Source: Nitzschia sp. DOCU1
Taxonomy: Eukaryota > Bacillariophyta > Bacillariophyceae > Bacillariales > Bacillariaceae
Reading direction: 5' to 3'
DNA length: 64,000 nt
Assembly (NCBI GenBank): GCA_951394045.1
Contig: OX595989.1
Span: 1,240,001 to 1,304,000 of the forward strand
The first letter of the stretch is position 1. Each line of letters begins with the position of its first letter. The translations under genes were made by a program, and so were the position numbers. The notes under the pieces were generated by a model, which was not told where the DNA came from, did no database searches, and saw only the letters and a program-made list of their open reading frames with translations. Shown one piece after another: positions 33,066 through 44,000 of this stretch.

Positions 33066-33598
33066 GATGAAATATAATCAAGTTTATGAACTATGACAAG
33101 TTGCTACAAAGCAAGCAACACTGTGTTCCAGTTAAACCAGACGGCGATGCAGAGATGCTCGTCGGCCCCTGCACCAGCCGCCGTCTCGGCATACGCAGCC
33201 GTCATTTTTGTTGGGTCGGCCTTCGCGAAATTTTTCAAAAGCAAGGCGAGCGGCGGCTGATCTACAGACGGTGTGTGCTACGAATTCAACACAACAAGGT
33301 ATTAGTGGGCGTGGCAGCAAAAAATGACGACGTAGCGGCACGAGTTCTGCGGAGCTCAAAATCATTTAGCAGCCTGAACCAGGTACTCTTATAACAGAAT
33401 GCCCACGGTATCATATTACGGTGCTACTTTCTTTCTTCCCGATTCTACCTTAGGATGGCGGTTTGCAAGAGAGAAAGCCCCAGCAGAGTGAAGTTTGAAC
33501 TAGTGTCTGATATGTTTGGTTTTCAAAGCTCTCGAGGATCTGAGTAAAGAAGACGGGGAATTGAAGCTTATCTTAGCCACACCTACTTCGTTGCGCCA
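33066..33598. other. Intergenic region between elongase 1 and DVR 1
   Basis: This holds the promoter side of elongase 1 and the 3' flank of DVR copy 1. The block 33491-33532 is shared, with four mismatches, with 35480-35521 downstream of DVR copy 2. Confidence 0.5.
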
Positions 33599-34518
33599 CT
33601 ATGCCTTGAAGAAACCCTGCTCCCTCACTACGAGGCGGTCGATGTACTGGGTGTAGGGGTCACACTCCTGGCCCTCTCTGGCAATATGGTCAAAATGCTC
33701 TTGTAGTGTTATCGTTCCAAACTTTTCCTCTGGTCTTTCGGTAACCATGTCTTCGACTGCATAATACTTGCCGATTCGACCTAGTTCTGCTGCATTCTCC
33801 AACTGCTCGTTTCCAAGCGCATCCGCGAGCCACTGCAAAACACCAATCGACACGTCAAATATCCAAATCGGTAGCCGCGAAAACTTTGGTTCCTTGCCAA
33901 TCGCCTTGAAAAGCATCTATACATGAAAAATGACATTTGTTTGTAGTTAGCTCCACGTTCGGAATCCTCCAAGGGCATTCAAAAAGAAATCAAACGAACT
34001 CACCCTTCCTTGCTCGATCTTTGTCATGGCCTCGTCTGGTCCGCCCACATTGAGAATCTTGTTTCGCCGACTCTTGTCTGAAATGCAATCGATGAGATAA
34101 GTAGCAACGTCCGATTGTGCGATCGGGTTGCATCTCGTTGAATCCTGAAATATCCAAAAAGAGGCCCCACTTTGCAAACGCTCTAGCTGCCCGGACACGG
34201 ATTTGAAATATGCAGTTGGACGGACAATGCTCCAAGTCATAGCCGATTGTGCCTGAAGTGCTGCCTCGAACTTTAACTTTGCTTGCTGAAACTGAAGAAG
34301 TGGTTTTCTAACGCAAATTGCACTAAGCAACACAAAGTGTTCTGCGTCGCATTTGGTTCCTGCTTCCAAGCAGTTTAAAGTAGCTTGGTAATCGATCTCA
34401 TATGCTTCCTTTTTGATCCCTGATCGCGAGGCTAAACATGATACCACCGATTTGATGCCACCATTTCTAGATTGGATTTGCCTCATTGCCTGAGGAGGGC
34501 AAAAGATGACAAAATTGA
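33491..34518 (-). repeat. Tandem duplication unit A (DVR copy 1)
   Basis: This segment is repeated at 35480-36679 in the same orientation. The exons align throughout. Exon 3 is moderately diverged, the last 66 codons of exon 2 more so, while the remaining exon 2 and adjoining intron differ at only about two bases. Confidence 0.85.
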
Positions 34519-34898
34519 GGCCAACTCTCTCGGCCGGCGTAACACTTGGGGCCCATGGCATATTGTCTACGTACCTTTTCGAGTTGTTCTTTGTTGGAAA
34601 CGTCGCATTCAATAACTTCGGCGTCCTTGAAGAATTCTCCGTACAACCTCTGGCCTTCGTCGGACTGGACTTTTTTCAAGCTTCGAACAAGTGCAACCGT
34701 TTTATATCCTTGCCGCACACTCTCTCGCACTGTTGATTTGCCTATGTACCCAGTAGCCCCAGCGACGATCACCGTTCCCCGTTCCACCATGGAAAGTGAA
34801 AACGCGTGAACACAAAAGCTGCTGGCGGCCGCTACAAACACCAGAAACCAAACATCAATGGGCGCCCTGTGGCTTCTTGATCTATTTTGTGGTGTCAT
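33599..34898 (-). CDS. DVR: Divinyl (proto)chlorophyllide 8-vinyl reductase, copy 1
   Basis: Three exons (34898-34575, 34489-34004, 33916-33599) give 375 residues, all joins in phase 0. The enzyme reduces the 8-vinyl group of divinyl chlorophyll precursors to ethyl in the plastid. The N terminus ([13 protein letters not shown], then FSLSM) is a signal peptide plus plastid junction. A Rossmann motif [10 protein letters not shown] lies at 45-54, then [39 protein letters not shown] and [11 protein letters not shown], all typical of plant and algal DVR. EQGR then [12 protein letters not shown] across the last splice site matches the family. The second gene at 35600 is a partial tandem copy. Confidence 0.93.
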
Positions 34899-35599
34899 CG
34901 TAAGAACGATATGAGTTTATTCGGTTTGTGCCGAGCGCTGAATGTAAGCGAAAGGATGTTGTGCTTCTTGGCAGGACTTGGGATTTGCAGCATTATCTGA
35001 TGGTTTATGGCATATGGCGAACCCGAATGATCCCTTCCCTCCCCCAACACGAAGGGCGAGAAAGGGCATCCCGAAGCGGAACACGAAGTGTAAGACATGA
35101 AAAGGAAAAGAGAGCCTGGGCCAAGGCCAATACCCAGACACTGTTTGGGAAATAAGACGAACAAACACAACGATCCCCTACTACCGGAATTTAGTTTTCG
35201 GGCTGCTTCAGTGCTTGAGGTTCTACGGGATCGGGGCGCAACTCCATCCACACCCGCAGCGCAGCAAAAAACTTATCATCTCATTCCATACACCGATATT
35301 CTCTCGTCACCACGTTCTGAACGCAAATCGATTTAGTCAAACAAGGAATCGATTTTGTCGAAATGCGCGAATTTGATAGAATGCCGAATGGCCAGGCCCC
35401 CACCCCACGGTATGTCGATAATATCAAGCGAGGTGGCAGCTGCTGTGCGACTTTTCGAATGTACATTAACCCCAGGCTGAAGCTTGAACTAGTGCCTGAT
35501 ACGTTTGGTTTTCAAGGCTCTACTACTAGAGGGTACAAGTAAAGAAGACAGTAAAAAAGGGAAGCGTTCAGATTAGCCCCGCCGACGTCGTTGGTCCCA
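34899..35599. other. Intergenic region between the DVR copies
   Basis: This holds the promoter side of DVR copy 1 and the 3' flank of copy 2. The part from 35480 on is within the duplicated unit. No further gene is supported. Confidence 0.45.
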
Positions 35600-36679
35600 C
35601 TAAGCCTTATAGAAACCCTCCCTGCCTACAAGCGAAGCAGGTAGTGTACTGTTGGATGTTGTCAGTAGGGGACGCAGGGCCTGTTCAGTCACCGCAGATT
35701 TATCTGGCTCGCCCAACAGACCAATGATTCCGGTCCTGGTAGAGTTGGTAAATAAGCAACGCAAGGGTTAGCGAACGCACTAAGTAATGACACTGTCGTC
35801 AATACTACCAAGACTCACATTGTGGTGTAGGGGTCATATTCCTGCCCCTCTCTGGCGATTCGGTTAAAATGCTCTTGTAGAGTTATCGTTCCGAACTTTT
35901 CCTCCTGTCTTTCGGTAACCATGTCTTCGACAGCATAGTACTTGCCGATTCGACCTAGTTCTGCTGCGTTCTCCAACTGCTCGTTCTTAAGCGCATCTGC
36001 AAGCCACTGCAAAGCATCAATCGACACGTCAAATATCCAAATCGGTAGCCGCGAAAACTTTGGTTCCTTGCCAATTGCCTTGAAAAGCATCTGTACATGA
36101 AAAATGACATTTGTTCGTAGTTAGCTCGACGCTCGGTATCCTCCCAGCATTCAATTAAAAAAGTCCTCACCCTTCCTTGCTCGATCTTAGTCATGGCTTC
36201 GTCTGGTCCACCCAAGTTGAGAATTTTGTTGCGTCGGCCCTTGTCTGAAACGCAATCGATGAGATACGTAGCAAGGTCTGATTCTGCGATTGGATTGCAT
36301 CTCGTTGAATCCTGAAACATCAGAAAGGAAGCTCCACCTTGCAAACGTTCTAGCTGACCCGAGACGGATTTGAAAAATGCAGTTGGACGAACAATGCTCC
36401 AAGTCATAGCCGATTGTGCCTGAAGTGCTGCCTCGAACTTTAACTTTGCTTGCTGAAACTGAAGAAGTGGTTTTCTAACGCAAATTGCACTAAGCAACAC
36501 AAAGTGTTCTGCGTCGCAGTTGGTTCCTGCTTCCAAGCAGTTTAAAGTAGCTTGGTAATCGATCTCATATGCTTCCTTTTTGATCCCTGATCGCGAGGCT
36601 AAACATGATACCACCGATTTGATGCCACCATTTCTAGATTGGATTTGCCTCATTGCCTGAGGAGGGCAAAAGATGACAA
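35600..36679 (-). CDS. DVR: Divinyl reductase, copy 2 (5' end lost in gap)
   Basis: Three exons are visible: 36656-36171, 36090-35819 and 35648-35600. The first exon, with signal peptide and Rossmann motif, would lie in the gap. The visible part encodes the family blocks [38 protein letters not shown] and [12 protein letters not shown]. An unspliced reading would end at TGA just after DPYTTM. A GTGAGT...CAACAG intron (170 nt) removes this stop and restores a C terminus [10 protein letters not shown], parallel to [11 protein letters not shown] in copy 1. So it is probably an intact gene with an extra intron, not a truncated one. The amino-acid changes are mostly conservative. Confidence 0.8.
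35649..35818 (-). other. Copy-specific intron in DVR copy 2
   Basis: This 170-nt GT-AG interval is absent from the same place in DVR copy 1. Its donor reads GTGAGT and its acceptor CAACAG, and removal keeps the frame to the shared C terminus. Confidence 0.7.
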
Positions 36680-36879
36680 NNNNNNNNNNNNNNNNNNNNN
36701 NNNNNNNNNNNNNNNNNNNNNNNNNNNNNNNNNNNNNNNNNNNNNNNNNNNNNNNNNNNNNNNNNNNNNNNNNNNNNNNNNNNNNNNNNNNNNNNNNNNN
36801 NNNNNNNNNNNNNNNNNNNNNNNNNNNNNNNNNNNNNNNNNNNNNNNNNNNNNNNNNNNNNNNNNNNNNNNNNNNNNNN
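36680..36879. other. Assembly gap (200 N)
   Basis: A run of exactly 200 undetermined bases, probably a placeholder. The missing 5' exons of DVR copy 2 and of elongase copy 2 together need more sequence than this. Confidence 0.98.
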
Positions 36880-37650
36880 TTATCGTCTGGGGTCAACATG
36901 CCATGTCCAAACGAGAGCCGTGGGACTGGCGTCGCACTATGGCCATGTGGAATCTAAGTCTGAGCGTTTTCTCTTGGATCGGAATGTTTCGAACGGCGCC
37001 CCAGCTGGCGCATAATTTGTACTACATGAGTGTCCGCGATAACCTCTGCATGGACCCCAGGGCAACGTATGGATCTGGGTCGACGGGATTGTGGGTGCAA
37101 TTATTCATTCTCAGCAAATTTCCGTAAGTGGAATGACATGTTCATTTTATCCGCTTCCTAGAATCCCCTGGACGACTCGCTCATCTCCCACTCGCTGTCT
37201 GCTTGCCCTCTACACAGCGAACTTATTGATACATTCTTTATTGTGATTCACAAGAAGCCTCTCATTTTCTTACACTGGTACCATCATATCACTGTGCTAC
37301 TTTACTGCTGGCATTCGTACGTGACAACATCACCGCCTGGAATCTTCTTTGTAGTCATGAACTACAGCGTTCATGCTTCCATGTACGGCTACTACTTTTT
37401 GATGGCAATGAAACTTCGTCCAAAGTGGTTCAATCCGATGATTATTACTGGATTCCAGATTTCTCAGATGGTTGTCGGTGTCATTGTTACCTTGTTGGGA
37501 TTTTACTATTACAGTACTGACCCAGAATGCAGAATTGAAAAGGAAAACAACACGGCGGCTTTCGTTATGTATGGCAGCTACTTGTTCCTTTTCTTGCAGT
37601 TTTTCGTCGGACGCTACTTTGCACCTCCCAAGAAGCAAAAGGTCGTATAA
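36880..37650 (+). CDS. ELO: ELOVL6-type fatty acid elongase, copy 2 (5' end lost in gap)
   Basis: The visible exons are 36880-37123 (partial) and 37218-37650, with a 94-nt intron at the same codon and phase as intron 2 of elongase copy 1. The His box HWYHH is present in PLIFLHWYHHITVLLY, with MNYSVHASMYGYYFLMA after it. It is the condensing enzyme of ER fatty-acid elongation, of the C16-C18 ELOVL3/6 type. Compared with copy 1 (301 residues), about 70 N-terminal residues are missing. The C terminus is dilysine-like (PPKKQKVV), which fits ER retention loosely. The two elongases are clearly older paralogues than the two DVR copies. Confidence 0.9.
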
Positions 37651-38517
37651 TTATTAGTCATTCTGTTCGTCGTGTTGTTGTCATATATCTCTGTGGCGTG
37701 AAGGACTGTAGGACCCTGGAGTCGTTGTGGGGAGCAAACACCAATACAATTCGTTTTGCTCGAGTAATGAGTGACTCTCAGCGGACTACTACTATTATTA
37801 AAGAGCGTGTCAGAGCATTGCATGAGATCGACACGCTAATGTATCTGCCGGTACACTTCTATGGATTAACTATTTTAGCGACGTTTTGTCGCTTCCGAAA
37901 CAGGCAGCATTTGTCTGGATGTGCACAACGTTTCATCGAGATCAACATGCGTCGGTCGAAATGGGGCTCCTCCTACTTTGGGGATCCCGCTGTGAATACA
38001 ATACTGTTTTTCGCCTACATAGTAAAGGATTGCTCATTAGTTGCAATCGCCTGCTGACGCTGTACAGTGCCTGTAGTAAGTGCACTTTGTCGTCGCATCA
38101 ATGCTGTCGGTGTGAAAATATGTTGCCAAAACGCAATTTTGTGAGAGCCCAAACAACAACCGGCCGATTTCGTCAAACCATAAGCCCGCCCTTTTGATTA
38201 CATAGAGCTATATTTGTCGCACACATGATTAAGACTATGGGAATACCGATGACCCGGAAAATGACTTCCATCGTAGAAAGTGTACCACTTTCCACGAGGT
38301 CGTGCAAGATCGATCCTGCATATTTGACAAGATTATGCGTAATGTGATGCTACGGCACCGAAGACGAGCAAAAAGATTTACTCCCCACTTTAGTTCGATG
38401 TCACCAAATTTACCAAATTCTTGCTCCTGTGATGGACTTACTCAATCCCATTCCATTCATTGAGATCCGAAGAGCAGTTTGGTATTTTTAAGATAAAAGA
38501 GATTCTCTCAAACAATC
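37651..38517. other. Intergenic region
   Basis: About 0.87 kb lie between two plus-strand genes. An open frame at 37698-38057 has no ATG at its start and no family signal. No feature is supported. Confidence 0.35.
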
Positions 38518-39354
38518 ATGGCGGAGATCATGCAGGCAGAACAGATGGAACGCGGCGCTGAGACTGAGCCTGGGACGAGTGCGTTGAAGGAAACCCTTGA
38601 GGGTGTCGACAAATTGGAAATCCGTCACGACAGACGTGGCTGGTTGCAGGAAGCATGCTGCTGCATCACCAAGTCGGACTTCAGCTACTATTCTGGTGAA
38701 AAGAAGATCGCCGAGTCGAAAGAAGAATTTGAGTATTTGTGCCGTTGCTGCTGTGCACCCCATCATCCATTTGATATGACAGTCAAGGCAGCAGGTTCCG
38801 AGTCCGAATTGGTGGAGTTCAATCGACCTTGTCGAGTTCCGATATGCGCTTGCAAGTGCTGCTGCTACCAAGAGGGTACAGTTTTCAGCGGCGAAGATGA
38901 CCTCGGTGAAGTCAGAGAAACTTTCTGGTGGTTGTAAGTTTCCAAGAACGCAGAATCTCTTTTGTGTCCTATTACACTTGCTCACTTTGCGTCTGCCTTC
39001 AGTGTTCCGCAATGGAAGGTTTATGATGACGATGACAATACAGTTTACAAGATCCATCCCCCCACCTGCATGGGTGGTATGTGCATTGACTTTTGCGTCG
39101 AGGGCCATTGTTGCCCATTTGGTTGCTGCTTGATTCCCTGCAGAATTTACCCCGCGGACCAACAAAATACGGATGGTGATGCCCCATACATTGGCAGAAT
39201 GGCTAAGATTCCCAAGGAGGCATTTTGTGATGTTTACAATGAAACCAACTATGTAGAAATTCAGTTCCCCGAGGGCGCTACTCCGAAACAAAAGGGACTT
39301 CTCTTGGGTTCATACCTCCTGATCAACGCTCTTTTCTTTGAGGGTTCGGAATAA
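38518..39354 (+). CDS. Phospholipid scramblase-like Cys-rich protein 1
   Basis: Exons 38518-38933 and 39003-39354 join across a 69-nt phase-2 intron to give 255 residues. The layout fits the scramblase (PLSCR/LURP) superfamily: strands with CRCCCAPHHPFDMTVK, a Cys-rich CKCCCYQEG segment, then a second half with VPQWKVYDDDDNTVYKIHPP, CMGGMC, CVEGHCCPFGCC and a hydrophobic C-terminal segment (GLLLGSYLLINALFF). Such proteins are Ca-dependent lipid scramblases or palmitoylated membrane proteins in animals; activity here is unproven. The cysteines could be palmitoylated. A paralogue with the same intron position lies at 50455-51284. Confidence 0.8.
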
Positions 39355-39464
39355 TCATTGATGGAACATTTGACAGGCGCGGTATCTATCTCCCAGGTCA
39401 ACGCCTATAATGTATGTCTTTATATAGATCTGGAATCTAGTAGTCTCAAAGGACAATATCCACT

Positions 39465-40487
39465 TTAAGCAAGGCTGGCCAGAGTCGCCATTTCTCCCGG
39501 CGTTAATTCGAAATCAAATATCTCCATATCCTCCTTGAAATGCTCCTTCTTTTTGCTTTGCGTCGTGAAGGAGCCCCCACTTTGCACGATCCATCGAAGA
39601 GCGACTTGGGCATAACTCTTGTTGTACTTTTTGCCAATCTGCGCACATGTTCCTTTCATGCTGGAACTGAATCTCCCTCCGAGGCTCCCTCCCAGTGGTG
39701 CCCAAGCTTGGACAAGAATACCGCGTTTTGTGTTGTCGGCTATGACATCTCCAGGATGATATGCTACACTGTAAGGAAGCTGGTTGACGACCGGCTTTAT
39801 TGTCGCCTTCTGCAGGACACAATCTAGCTGGGCTGGTGAAAAGTTTGACACAGATAGCGTCCTGGTCAGACCTTGCTGATGCATCTCTTCAAAGGACGCC
39901 CACTGGCCTTGAATCGAAGGACAGTCAGGCCCAGGGTAGTCTAGCATGATCTGATCCAAGTAGTCAATATTGCCAACACCAAAGCATTCCATATTTCGCT
40001 TCCATCCCTTGGTCGTAGCTGTCTTTGCATCGTCAAAGCCACTGGCTCGATTGGAGACGACCGATCCGCAGATGAAAAGTTCCTCTCTTGGTATGCCACT
40101 ATCCTTTATGGCTCGAGCAAAGCCTTTCTGGTTTCCTGCTAAGACGCTAGCAAAAAAGTTGCGATATCCAACTTTTAACGCCGTCAGTGTTAACTCGTAG
40201 GCAGTCTCGTCACTGTAGATCTGAAGCCCAAACGAGGCAAGTGGGAATTTCGTGCCGTCCGATAGCGTAGCCACAGGTTGTATCGATGTGCCAGAGACTG
40301 CAACTGAGGGACTGATTGGAAGGATCAAACCGCTAGACGCCGTCCCCAGAGCGAGCGACGCTGCCGTTTGCATTGCTTGACGTCGGTTCACGGACGGCGT
40401 GAGTCCATCACAGCTGCAAGCCAGAGCAAAAAGTAAGCCAACGGTGGTTCTTCCAAACCGACTTCTTTCCATCGTGGGGTCTTTCAT
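39465..40487 (-). CDS. Aldo/keto reductase-like protein, catalytic residues lost, Tat-type signal
   Basis: This 340-residue intronless protein (335 from the second Met) has the AKR barrel outline: FGLQIYSDETAYELTLTALK, GIPREELFICG, SNFSPAQLDCVL, VVNQLPYSVAYHPGD, GILVQAWAPLGG and VALRWIVQSGG. The usual Asp and Tyr of the GYRHIDTA..Y motif are replaced (GYRNFFASVLAGNQ), the Lys of the TTKLW strand is missing (FICGSVVSN), and the His of LIHWP is Asp (MLDYPGP). The cofactor loop (IPKS type) is also altered (FTTQS). The N terminus combines a signal peptide with NRRQAMQTAASLALG, a twin-Arg motif, suggesting import to the thylakoid lumen. It is probably a non-enzymatic or re-purposed relative. Confidence 0.85.
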   Translation of the reverse strand: MKDPTMERSRFGRTTVGLLFALACSCDGLTPSVNRRQAMQTAASLALGTASSGLILPISPSVAVSGTSIQPVATLSDGTKFPLASFGLQIYSDETAYELTLTALKVGYRNFFASVLAGNQKGFARAIKDSGIPREELFICGSVVSNRASGFDDAKTATTKGWKRNMECFGVGNIDYLDQIMLDYPGPDCPSIQGQWASFEEMHQQGLTRTLSVSNFSPAQLDCVLQKATIKPVVNQLPYSVAYHPGDVIADNTKRGILVQAWAPLGGSLGGRFSSSMKGTCAQIGKKYNKSYAQVALRWIVQSGGSFTTQSKKKEHFKEDMEIFDFELTPGEMATLASLA

Positions 40488-41082
40488 AGTTGCAATATAT
40501 TCGTTAAGGTCAAATGTGCGAAATCATCAATCACTATCGGCGAGGTCGGTCAGATGGATAGAGACGATTGTGATGAGCCGATAGACCGGATACCGACCGT
40601 CCGTCAAAAGATATGATACGCGAGGATGCGAAGCGTGGTGGTGAATGTATGGCCGACCCATACGACTTTATCCGTTGGACTGGATCGAACCGATTGTCGA
40701 CGAACAGACGACGCTTTTCGACTTGTTCGACCTCATGTTGGCGGGGAAGCCCACGGGCAAAAATCGCAACGGACGACCGACCATGGCGGGCCAATAAAAA
40801 GCCGCAGCATTTGTTCCATCCCTCGATGTGGATACCGAGTCAGCGGGAGCCTAGCTCTAGAGTTGCAAACGAAGCACATTGAAAGACTTCCATTTTTAAG
40901 CTGTAGTGACGGCGGCCTACTGTTCCTCAAAAAATCGATCGGCTGCTGAAGAAACTGCAAGAAAGAATAGAGGCAAGAAATCTCAGCGGGCGCAGATCCA
41001 CTGGCTGCCGCCGCCAAGTTTTTCGCTATTGCTTGCACATGCCAGAACAAGCTGCCTAGCTGATTCTTATATTCATTTAAAT
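40488..41082. promoter_or_regulatory. Divergent promoter region, AKR-like / BEACH gene
   Basis: This 595-nt spacer lies between two divergent starts. The frame of the BEACH gene is open upstream of its first ATG, but no ATG precedes 41083 in that frame. Confidence 0.35.
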
Positions 41083-44000
41083 ATGGATGGCAATGGTACG
41101 AAGGATACCAACGGAAGTCACAAGCCGTCTTCAGGCCGACTAGATGCTTTGCCCAATGATGGGCTCCCCCCAGAGCATACTGCGAATCCAGACCCTTTTG
41201 CCTACCTGTTAGATGCTTTTGAAGAACCTGAAGGGGATGAACTTCCGGATGATTTAGCACCATCTACAGCACCTGGACATGCCCGACGTACATCGGAGGG
41301 TATTCGTCTGGCAGATGCACCTAGTGATTCCGATGAGGAAGCTACGGGGAAAGTCAGCGATGATGAGGAAAACGACGATTATTCGGCAGTGAATTCAGAC
41401 ATGATTCGAGAGGCGACAGAAGCTGCGATCCAGGACGCGATTGCCATGAAAAGATCAGATAGTATTCTTTCGACAGAATCCAACGAGGCTGCAATGTCAT
41501 CAACAACCGAGAGTGATTTATCGATTGAGCCCGAGTTCCCATCGAACATCAATAAGTTCCACCAGACAAATCGCCGTATTTCAAATGCGTCGGCGCGGTA
41601 TATGGAAGAGGCATCTTTTGAAGCTGCCATGTTAAGCCCCGGGACGGATCGAGTGTCGCCGCATGGGAAGTTAAGTCACGAATTATCAGAATCTTCAGGC
41701 GACATGGTCCGTCTTCAAACAGGAAGCAGCCGAAGAATGTCCATCAACGAGCAAGAAGACAATGAGAGTGGAGTCTGGGATGACATGCTGAGTGCATCTC
41801 TAAGACGGAGCAGCGAACGAGGCTCCTTCAAAAATACATCAAAGCTCGTACAGGATGCAACGCCATTTTTGAACACTATTAATTCTGCGGGTACAGATGA
41901 TTCTCTGGAAGAGGAGCAGGACGAAAATGACAGCAGTATCTCAGTGCTCGATATTTTACGTTCTTGTGGCCTCACAGTGCCTGCGGGTTCTTTCCCCGCA
42001 TATCCTCCTGCCGAGGTTCATCTACTACATCTTGTCTTTAAAGATTTCTGCCACTTACCATTGTCACTCGACATGGTCGAATCGATTTTCGATAAGGAGA
42101 AAAACAAGATCACCAATGTTGTGAAATTACCGGCTGACGTTGTTGTAGAAACGCCGTCGCCGGTGCTATTTCGCGTGATCGGTGCACCTTTGTTGCGATT
42201 GCCCCGAGAATGGGCCATGAGTTTATTTCGAATACTTTTGAGATTACTCACCAACGAAACAGATGACGAATACGAGGTAGCAATCCTCACGTCCTGTTCT
42301 TGGTACAACGAGACATTTGGAACCATACCATCGAGTGTGGACACCATGCTTTCCCGATCGCGAACGTTTTCCACATCTTCGTTGAAGAATCAGTCGTCGT
42401 TCTCGGATCAATCCATTTCGGGAGTCGGCAACGAAACGAAGAAATCTAATCAAATGTATTCAATAGTAAGGTTGCAGCAAAACTGGAAGTCGGCAGTAAA
42501 GCAAGTGCTTGACACGTTGGAGATGGTGCTCCGGAGTCCAAGTCATAGCTACTTGCGGGGTCCACTGACGCGGCTTTTGGGGTTGCTGTGTACGAGTGGA
42601 GTCTCTGTCGAAGAGCTTCGAGGGATTATTGCACTGGCAACTGAGAGCAACGTTTCCCCAATGACGCAGCTTCTATTGGTTCGCGCTCTGCGTACTGCTG
42701 CGGCCGGAGCGTCGCGTTCGCTCTTTGGAAAGGCCGATCCTCGAACCTTTTTTTCTTTCACCTGTGGCCTGGGGATTTCCCGGACTATCAGTCTGGAAAA
42801 GTCATCATGGCCTTTCAAGAATGACTTTGGAGTGGCTTTATGGTTTCGAATCGAACGTTTCAGGGAAAAGTCGACGCTGCTCCGGGTCACCAACGACGCT
42901 GGCGATGGTACGGAGGTGTCGCTCTCACCCCTCTCAAGGACAGAGTCGGGTTCCGTGGCTGCGACAGTGCTGGCGATATCGATCCTTGAAGGAAGCAAGG
43001 TAGTAGATTGTGTCAAGATCAGCAAATGTATTTTGCACGAGCGAGTTTGGTATCATGTCGCAGTTCGACATACGCGGTCTCGTCTGAAAGGCGTTTTTTC
43101 ATTGGGGTCGAGGGAGCAGCTTTCTGTCATGCTGGATGGTAAACCGATGGCTACGGAGGCATTGAAGTTCCCACATATCAAGGAATCGTCCTGCAAATCC
43201 ATGGCACTGACGTTTGGAGAAAGTCTCGACGGCCAGACAGGAGCACTGTATGTCTTCCACAACAATGTTTCGGATGCGACTCTAAAGGCGCTCCATGGGA
43301 TCACATCTGGGATAAACGGATCCCCTCCGCGACGAGCATCTGGTTATGGCGAATGGGATTCGCGTCAAGGCGAGATAGTCAAGAAAAGCAAGGTGCTGGA
43401 CCTTAACATGAGGCGCGACGATATGGAGGATGTTGTACTCAGTTATCGCGTTGTGGGGAACGACGCCCGCCGCTTCGCTTCGATTTCCGATCTTGACGAG
43501 GAAGATGAGTCTTTCGAGGGCGGTCCGCTCTCTAAAAGCAATTTTAATTCGCGGCTGTATCTAGTTTGGGATCCTACGCGAACTGTCGGCTCAGTTGCTC
43601 TTGAGTTACACTCTGGAGCGCATGCGCGTATGGACCCACAAAACGTTCATCAATGGACCATCGAAGGTGTTCAGGACGTTCTTGGTAGTTTGGGTGGTAT
43701 TCAAGCGATCTTGCCGATTCTGCGTTCGTTGCTTAGCGGCGACGTCGAGGCTGAATGGTCCCAAAAACCCGCTGATTCAGACGAAATTCTCCAGCGCTGT
43801 TTGCTTTGTTCTTGTGTGCCGGATGCCTTTCTGCTGTTCTCATCGCTTGTACGAGACCACAACGAAAATGCACGAGAAATGCTACGATGTGGAGCTATCG
43901 ACATGCTTGAGCACTCGCTTCAATACAATAAGCAATTGGGGAGCGACAAAACTAGTCGCCTCCCTTCCACGTGCCTTGTCTCATCTGCTTGTGTTTTTCC

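Larger units (their letters stand above)
35480..36679 (-). repeat. Tandem duplication unit B (DVR copy 2)
   Basis: This is the second copy of the segment at 33491-34518. It is about 170 nt longer, which is explained by an extra intron at 35649-35818, and it is cut off by the assembly gap. Confidence 0.85.

Noticed and set aside
35818..36090. DVR copy 2 as a pseudogene with a premature TGA
   Set aside because: The TGA sits right after a good GTGAGT donor. Splicing to CAACAG restores a frame and C terminus parallel to copy 1.
37698..38057. Plus-strand open frame of 119 codons
   Set aside because: It lacks an ATG at its start and shows no family features.
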